Assembly (NCBI RefSeq): GCF_003751445.1
Contig: NZ_RJUU01000001.1
Span: 2,485,001 to 2,549,000, forward strand
Direction of reading: 5' to 3'
Origin: Streptomyces sp. 840.1
Lineage (GTDB): Bacteria > Actinomycetota > Actinomycetes > Streptomycetales > Streptomycetaceae
Length of the DNA stretch: 64,000 nt
Of the stretch, positions 59,389-64,000 are shown in pieces (the first letter of the stretch is position 1; each line of letters starts with the position of its first letter). The translations under genes and the position numbers were made by a program. The notes under the pieces are model-generated. The model was not told where the DNA came from. It worked only from the letters and a program-made list of their open reading frames with translations, and ran no database searches.

Positions 59389-60411
59389 TCAGATCGTGCC
59401 CAGCTTGAGGATCGACACCAGCGCGATCAGCTGGATCGCGCTCGCGCCCAGCGCCTTCGGCCACGGCAGGTCGTGGGACTTGCTCACCATGGACGTGAGC
59501 AGGGCCGCCGCGGCCAGCCAGGTCAGCCAGCCGAGGATCTGGACCAGGGAGTTCTCGCCGCCCAGGAACAGGGCGAAGATCAGGCGGGGGGCGTCCGTGA
59601 TCGACATGATCAGCATGGAGAGGCCCACCGTCGGCTGCCAGGCCCCGTCGCCGCCCAGCTGTCGGGCCAGCGAGTGGGTGACGGCGCCGAGCACCAGGCC
59701 GCCGATCACGAAGCCCAGGCCCGTGATGATGACGTAGGGGATGGCGTTGCCGACCGGGGCGCTGATCGCGTCGTCGCGGGCCTGGTCGAAGCCGAAGAGG
59801 GCCAGCAGGCCGTAGAGGAACGTGACGATGAGCGCCGGGCCCCAGACGGGGTAGTCGCGCATCTGCCAGAACGTCGGGGCGGGGCGCGTCACGATGCCGC
59901 TCAGCAGCTGCTTCCAGTGCAGGCGCGGGCCCGACGGCTGGACGGGGGCCTGGCCGGCGCGGTAGGTGTTCCCGTCGCCGTAGGGGTCCTCGTTGATGCT
60001 GAAGGCCTGCGTGTGGCCCGGGTTGTTCGCGTACGGGTCGCCCTGGTGCGGTTGCTGGGGCTGCTGCGAGTGGTGTGGTTGCTGGGGGTACGGGTCGGTG
60101 AAGTACTCCGGCTCGTCCGCTCCGCCGCCGCCCTGGTACCCGCCGCCCTGGTAGCCACCGTTGCCCTGGTGGCCGCCATTGCCTTGGCGGCCGCCGCCCT
60201 GGGGGTATCCGCCGTTGTTCTGGCCGCCTCCGTTGTAGCCGCCCTGGTAGCCGCCGTTGTTGCGCGGGGCGCCGTTTCCTCCCGTCGGCGGCCATTGCTG
60301 CTGTCCGTACGGCGGCGGTGCCTGACTGCCGTACGGCTGCTGCCGCGGTTGCTGCTGCGCTTGCTGCGGGGTGCGGTTGTCCCGGCCGCGTCCGATCCTG
60401 AATCCAGCCAC
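59389..60411 (-). CDS. Yip1-domain membrane protein
   Basis: A 340-residue protein. The N-terminal 130 residues are low-complexity (Gln/Gly/Asn/Pro-rich with GGYQGG repeats). The C-terminal half has five predicted membrane helices of the Yip1 family (LLALFGFDQARDDAISAPVG, PYVIITGLGFVIGGLVLGAV, ILGWLTWLAAAALLTSM). The function in bacteria is unknown. Start GTG 60411 (VAGFRIGRGRDNR) is preferred to the ATG at 60492 because the intervening codons show unusual, non-G/C third positions. The tandem Gly repeats come from a CCGCCGTTG-like DNA repeat. Confidence 0.8.
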   Translation of the reverse strand: MAGFRIGRGRDNRTPQQAQQQPRQQPYGSQAPPPYGQQQWPPTGGNGAPRNNGGYQGGYNGGGQNNGGYPQGGGRQGNGGHQGNGGYQGGGYQGGGGADEPEYFTDPYPQQPHHSQQPQQPHQGDPYANNPGHTQAFSINEDPYGDGNTYRAGQAPVQPSGPRLHWKQLLSGIVTRPAPTFWQMRDYPVWGPALIVTFLYGLLALFGFDQARDDAISAPVGNAIPYVIITGLGFVIGGLVLGAVTHSLARQLGGDGAWQPTVGLSMLIMSITDAPRLIFALFLGGENSLVQILGWLTWLAAAALLTSMVSKSHDLPWPKALGASAIQLIALVSILKLGTI

Positions 60412-60540
60412 GTAATCGAACGTACCTGGTCCGTCCGGGGTGGGTGGGAGGGGCGGGGGAACTTGGCTGCCTTTGACGCTCAGCTGTGACATCCCCTAAG
60501 GGAACCCTGGGGGGTTGTCCGCAGTGGGCCGGAGCCGTCG

Positions 60541-61680
60541 TCAGCCCGCGTTGAACAGCGCGCTGGTGAACGTGATCAGCGGGCGGTCCGGGGCGGCCGC
60601 CGGGTACAGGGCGATCAGGTCGGCGCTCTCGCCCCGGTGGGTGCGGACCACCGTGTCCGGCTTGCTGTCGCCGTCGAAGTCCGCGTTCCGGATGAGCAGG
60701 GTCGTTTCCGCGGAGGCGGTGGCCGAGGCGGAGGTCTTGCCCGGGTTCCTCGGCAGGGGTGCTTCCGGGAGCTTCCCGGCGGGGGCCCTGAAGCGGTACG
60801 CGCCACCGGGCCGCCCCGGTCCGTCGGGGCTGCCGAGCAGCAGCGTGCCCTTTGCCGCCGTACCGGGCTCGTGGGGGCGGGCGGCGTACACCAGGTCGTC
60901 GTAGCCGTCGCCGTTCGCGTCCGCCCGGGGATCGGGGGGCGACAGGGCCGGGCCCGCGCCGGGAATGGTGCCGCCGGCGGCGTGCGGGCGGCCGGCGCGG
61001 GTGAACGGGCCGCGCAGGAAGCTGAGCCGGCCCGCGCTCGCCGTCACGGCCAGGTCGGGCTTCTTGTCCCCGTCGAAGTCGCCGCAGACGGGGTGGTCGG
61101 GCCACTCGTTGCCGAAGCGGGCCCGGTCCGGGATGCGCAGCGCGACCGCCTTACCGGTGAGGCCCGCCGGGGAGCCGAACAGGATCTGCAGCGGTACGGG
61201 CGGGCGGCCGATGCCGTTGTACGGGGGGTCGGTGGCCACGACCAGATCGGTGAAGCCGTCCTGGTCCAGGTCGCACGAGGCCTCCGCGTCGAACGCCGAG
61301 GGGAGCGTGTCGCCGATCTTGGCGGCGTTCGCGTGCGCGCTCAGCAGCTGTCGGGTCGACGGGTCCAGGCCCCGGGAGGCGGAGCCGTAGACGATGCCGA
61401 TGCCCGCGTCGTCGCCGTGCGCGTCGGACGCGGGCTTCACCAGGTGGTTGAGGACGAGGTCGCGGTGGCCGTCGCCGTTGAAGTCGTCGGGGATGTGGCT
61501 GCCGTCGCCGCGCGGGACCCCGTGGCGCTGCGCACCCGCCAGGCCGGACAGGGCGGTGGGCGGGGCGTCGCCGTTCTTGCCCGGCCCGGGGTCCTGGGCG
61601 CCCGCGCAGGCCGCCAGGAGGAGGGCGCAGGCGCAGCCGGCCGCGGCGGTGACCGTCGGCCTTGCGATACGTATCCGCAC
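60541..61680 (-). CDS. FG-GAP/VCBS repeat lipoprotein
   Basis: A 379-residue exported protein starting at GTG 61680 (GGAG about 8 bp upstream). The signal peptide ends in the lipobox LAAC, so it is lipid-anchored. The mature part has five calcium-binding-type FG-GAP repeats: DFNGDGHRDLV, DLDQDGFTDLV, DFDGDKKPDLA, DANGDGYDDLV and DFDGDSKPDTV, spaced 60-70 residues apart in an integrin-like beta-propeller. Likely a cell-surface binding protein. Codon bias is strong and regular. Confidence 0.88.
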   Translation of the reverse strand: MRIRIARPTVTAAAGCACALLLAACAGAQDPGPGKNGDAPPTALSGLAGAQRHGVPRGDGSHIPDDFNGDGHRDLVLNHLVKPASDAHGDDAGIGIVYGSASRGLDPSTRQLLSAHANAAKIGDTLPSAFDAEASCDLDQDGFTDLVVATDPPYNGIGRPPVPLQILFGSPAGLTGKAVALRIPDRARFGNEWPDHPVCGDFDGDKKPDLAVTASAGRLSFLRGPFTRAGRPHAAGGTIPGAGPALSPPDPRADANGDGYDDLVYAARPHEPGTAAKGTLLLGSPDGPGRPGGAYRFRAPAGKLPEAPLPRNPGKTSASATASAETTLLIRNADFDGDSKPDTVVRTHRGESADLIALYPAAAPDRPLITFTSALFNAG

Positions 61681-61699
61681 TGGAGTGCTCCGTCCCTCG

Positions 61700-61850
61700 G
61701 CTCTCGTCTGTCCCGTACGATCCGCGTGCCCTGTGCTCCTCGGACGTCCCGTGCGCTCCGCGTGCCCTGCGCGCCTTGGACGTCCCGTGTGCCTCGGAGG
61801 CCCTGTGCGCCCCGCGCGCCTCGTACGTCTTGGACGCCCCACATGATGCG
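61700..61850. repeat. degenerate tandem repeat upstream of the FG-GAP gene
   Basis: Imperfect units around CGTCCCGTGCGCTCCGCGTG recur about every 36-45 bp through 61700-61850. It lies just upstream of the leftward lipoprotein start and ends near the terminator of the next gene, so it is untranslated and may affect that promoter. Confidence 0.6.
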
Positions 61851-61872
61851 TCACCGGGGCGGGAAAGCAGAA

Positions 61873-61907
61873 GCGGCCGGTCCTGCCCCCGAGGCAGGTC
61901 CGGCCGC
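61873..61907 (-). terminator. hairpin terminator of the Fe-S reductase gene
   Basis: GCGGCCGGTCCTGCC (61873-61887) pairs with GGCAGGTCCGGCCGC (61893-61907), 14 of 15 positions, 5-nt loop, 28 bp past the stop of the leftward gene. Confidence 0.85.
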
Positions 61908-61934
61908 TGCTGCGCCGCGCGGGCGCGGTTCCGG

Positions 61935-63998
61935 TTACTTCACCGGTTCCGGCTCCGGCGCGTCCGCCGTTTCCGGCTCGCCCGCCGGGTCGGCAGGGGT
62001 CTTCACGGAGTCGAGCAGCAGCTGCGAGACGTCGACCACCTGGATCGACTCCTTCGCCTGGCCGTCGTTCTTCTTGCCGTTGACCGAGTCGGTCAGCATG
62101 ACCAGGCAGAACGGGCAGGCCGTGGAGACGATGTCCGGGTTGAGGGACAGGGCCTCGTCGACGCGCTCGTTGTTGACGCGCTTGCCGATCCGCTCCTCCA
62201 TCCACATCCGGGCGCCGCCGGCGCCGCAGCAGAAGCCGCGCTCCTTGTGGCGGTGCATCTCCTCGTTCCGCAGACCCGGGACCTTCGCGATGATCTCGCG
62301 CGGGGGCGTGTAGATCTTGTTGTGACGGCCCAGGTAGCAGGGGTCGTGATACGTGATCAGACCCTCGACCGGCGTCACCGGGATCAGCTTGCCCTCGTCC
62401 ACCAGGTGCTGGAGCAGCTGCGTGTGGTGGATGACCTCGTACTCGCCGCCGAGCTGCGGGTACTCGTTGGCGATGGTGTTGAAGCAGTGCGGGCAGGTCG
62501 CGACGATCTTCTTCGTCGCCTTCGCCTTCTTCGTCGAGTCGTCCTCGTCGTCCTCGCCGAAGGCCATGTTCAGCATCGCGACGTTCTCCTGGCCGAGCTG
62601 CTGGAACAGCGGCTCGTTGCCCAGGCGGCGGGCGGAGTCACCCGTGCACTTCTCGTCGCCGCCCATGATCGCGAACTTGACGCCCGCGATGTGCAGCAGC
62701 TCCGCGAAGGCCTTGGTGGTCTTCTTCGCCCGGTCCTCCAGGGCGCCGGCGCAGCCGACCCAGTAGAGGTAGTCGACCTCGGTGAGGTCCTCGACGTCCT
62801 TGCCGACGATCGGGACCTCGAAGTCGACCTCCTTGGTCCACTCGACGCGCTGCTTCTTGGCCAGCCCCCAGGGGTTGCCCTTCTTCTCCAGGTTCTTGAG
62901 CATCGTGCCCGCCTCGGACGGGAACGCGGACTCGATCATCACCTGGTAGCGGCGCATGTCGACGATGTGGTCGATGTGCTCGATGTCGACCGGGCACTGC
63001 TCCACGCACGCGCCGCAGGTGGTGCAGGACCAGAGCACGTCCGGGTCGATGACGCCGTTCTCCTCGGCGGTGCCGATGAGGGGGCGCTCGGCCTCCGCGA
63101 GGGCGGCCGCGGGGACGTCCTTCAGGGCCTCGGCCGAAGCCTTCTCGTTGCCCTCCATGTCCTTGCCGCCGCCGGCCAGCAGGTAGGGGGCCTTGGCGTG
63201 CGCGTGGTCGCGCAGGGACATGATCAGGAGCTTGGGGGACAGCGGCTTGCCGGTGTTCCAGGCGGGGCACTGCGACTGGCAGCGGCCGCACTCCGTGCAG
63301 GTGGAGAAGTCGAGGATGCCCTTCCAGGAGAACTGCTCGACCTGGGAGACGCCGAAGGTGTCGTCCTCGCCCGGGTCCTCCCAGTCGATCGCCTTGCCGC
63401 CCGAGGTCATCGGCTGCAGCGCGCCGAGTGCGACGTCGCCCTCCGCGTTCCGCTTGAACCAGATGTTCGGGAAGGCGAGGAAGCGGTGCCAGGCGACACC
63501 CATGTTGGTGTTGAGCGCGACCGTGATCATCCAGATCAGCGAGACGCCGATCTTGATCATCGCGGTGAGGTAGATGAGGTTCTGCAGCGTGCCGAGCGCG
63601 AGTCCCTTGAAGGCGAGGACCAGCGGGTACGAGACGAAGTACGCGGCCTCGTAGCCGTCGACGTGGTGGATCGCGCCCTCGAGGCCGCGCAGGGTCAGGA
63701 TCGCCAGGCCGATGACGAGGATGACGTACTCGACGAAGTACGCCTGCCAGGCCTTCGAGCCCGCGAACCGGGACTTGCGGCCGGCCCGGGAGGGCAGGTT
63801 CAGCAGCCGGATGGCGATCAGCACGAGAATGCCGACCGTCGTCATCAGGCCGATGAACTCGATGTACAGCTCGAACGGCAGCCATTCACCGATGATCGGC
63901 AGCACCCAGTCGGCCTTGAAGAGCTGTCCGTACGCCTGGAGCAGCGTCGGCGGCAGCGTCAGGAAGCCGATGGCGACGAACCAGTGCGCGAAGCCGAC
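61935..63998 (-). CDS. (Fe-S) reductase, heterodisulfide reductase-like, partial
   Basis: The frame stays open to the right edge, so the N-terminus is missing; at least 687 residues are visible of a protein usually about 750 long. The N-terminal part has five membrane helices and a possible cytochrome b-like region. Then come two [4Fe-4S] ferredoxin motifs, CTECGRCQSQCP and CTTCGACVEQCP, and two CCG-type domains (HDPCYLGRHN with GFCCGAGGARMW, and ACPFCLVML). This is the plan of HdrD/GlpC-like quinone-linked oxidoreductases conserved in actinobacteria. An Ala/Glu-rich acidic tail closes it. The donor is unknown. Confidence 0.92.
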   Translation of the reverse strand, partial: VGFAHWFVAIGFLTLPPTLLQAYGQLFKADWVLPIIGEWLPFELYIEFIGLMTTVGILVLIAIRLLNLPSRAGRKSRFAGSKAWQAYFVEYVILVIGLAILTLRGLEGAIHHVDGYEAAYFVSYPLVLAFKGLALGTLQNLIYLTAMIKIGVSLIWMITVALNTNMGVAWHRFLAFPNIWFKRNAEGDVALGALQPMTSGGKAIDWEDPGEDDTFGVSQVEQFSWKGILDFSTCTECGRCQSQCPAWNTGKPLSPKLLIMSLRDHAHAKAPYLLAGGGKDMEGNEKASAEALKDVPAAALAEAERPLIGTAEENGVIDPDVLWSCTTCGACVEQCPVDIEHIDHIVDMRRYQVMIESAFPSEAGTMLKNLEKKGNPWGLAKKQRVEWTKEVDFEVPIVGKDVEDLTEVDYLYWVGCAGALEDRAKKTTKAFAELLHIAGVKFAIMGGDEKCTGDSARRLGNEPLFQQLGQENVAMLNMAFGEDDEDDSTKKAKATKKIVATCPHCFNTIANEYPQLGGEYEVIHHTQLLQHLVDEGKLIPVTPVEGLITYHDPCYLGRHNKIYTPPREIIAKVPGLRNEEMHRHKERGFCCGAGGARMWMEERIGKRVNNERVDEALSLNPDIVSTACPFCLVMLTDSVNGKKNDGQAKESIQVVDVSQLLLDSVKTPADPAGEPETADAPEPEPVK

Positions 63999-64000
63999 GA

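Overview
The window is a high-GC actinobacterial chromosome segment, most probably Streptomyces. Signs are the strong G/C third-position bias, frequent GTG and TTG starts, GGAGG-type ribosome sites, ATGA/GTGA-coupled operons, NarL-type two-component pairs with partner transporters, a LAXTG-type sortase substrate and type VII-linked toxins. No rRNA, CRISPR array or intact insertion sequence was seen. One intact tRNA (tRNA-Gly, anticodon CCC) lies at 57672-57745 on the minus strand.

Left part, 1-20 kb. A partial DEAD-box RNA helicase and a small companion gene are followed by a fluoride-export operon (crcB, DUF190, crcB). Next come a secreted amidase, a GNAT acetyltransferase, an MMPL transporter with its sensor kinase and regulator, and a DUF2975/XRE pair behind a striking inverted repeat. 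An ammonium transporter follows, with glutamate in place of the first twin-histidine residue and a GlnR-like box upstream. Then come a polytopic membrane protein, a five-domain peptide ABC importer operon (two permeases, a fused double ATPase, a lipoprotein) and a DUF998 protein.

Middle part, 20-40.5 kb. This holds remnants of a CadI/ArsI-like enzyme and a DinB-like protein, a polysaccharide deacetylase, and an FtsX/ATPase exporter divergent from its two-component system. A run of immunity-type and signalling genes follows (colicin-immunity-like protein, Ser/Thr kinase, DUF4259, SUKH). After these are an SDR with its TetR regulator sharing a twin operator, a sortase-anchored surface protein divergent from a streptogramin B lyase homologue, a TetR/MFS efflux pair with a palindromic operator, an NAD-dependent epimerase-like protein, an O-methyltransferase-like protein and a DUF1963-like protein.

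Accessory part, about 40.5-57.7 kb. This is an integration hotspot built up at the 3' end of tRNA-Gly. A 46-bp copy of the tRNA 3' half lies at 50584-50629 and a 15-bp partial copy at 49259-49273. Three decayed tyrosine-integrase C-termini (42.69, 49.08 and 50.19 kb), and a faint fourth tail, read toward these sites; the 49.1, 50.5 and 57.6 kb copies each end in a terminator hairpin just before an att copy. Cargo includes a DUF4365 nuclease-like gene, two secreted repeat proteins, an HxlR/hydrolase pair, a PIN toxin with a truncated antitoxin, a duplicated PIN fragment and a DsbA-like lipoprotein. The largest cargo is a four-gene polymorphic-toxin operon: SseB-like protein, ESX/WXG-like protein, a 1579-residue RHS protein ending in a nucleotidyltransferase-fold toxin, and a translationally coupled putative immunity gene.

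Right part, 57.7-64 kb, is housekeeping again: a small zinc-ribbon protein, dCTP deaminase, a phosphoribosyltransferase, a Yip1-like membrane protein, an FG-GAP lipoprotein and a partial iron-sulfur reductase running off the window.
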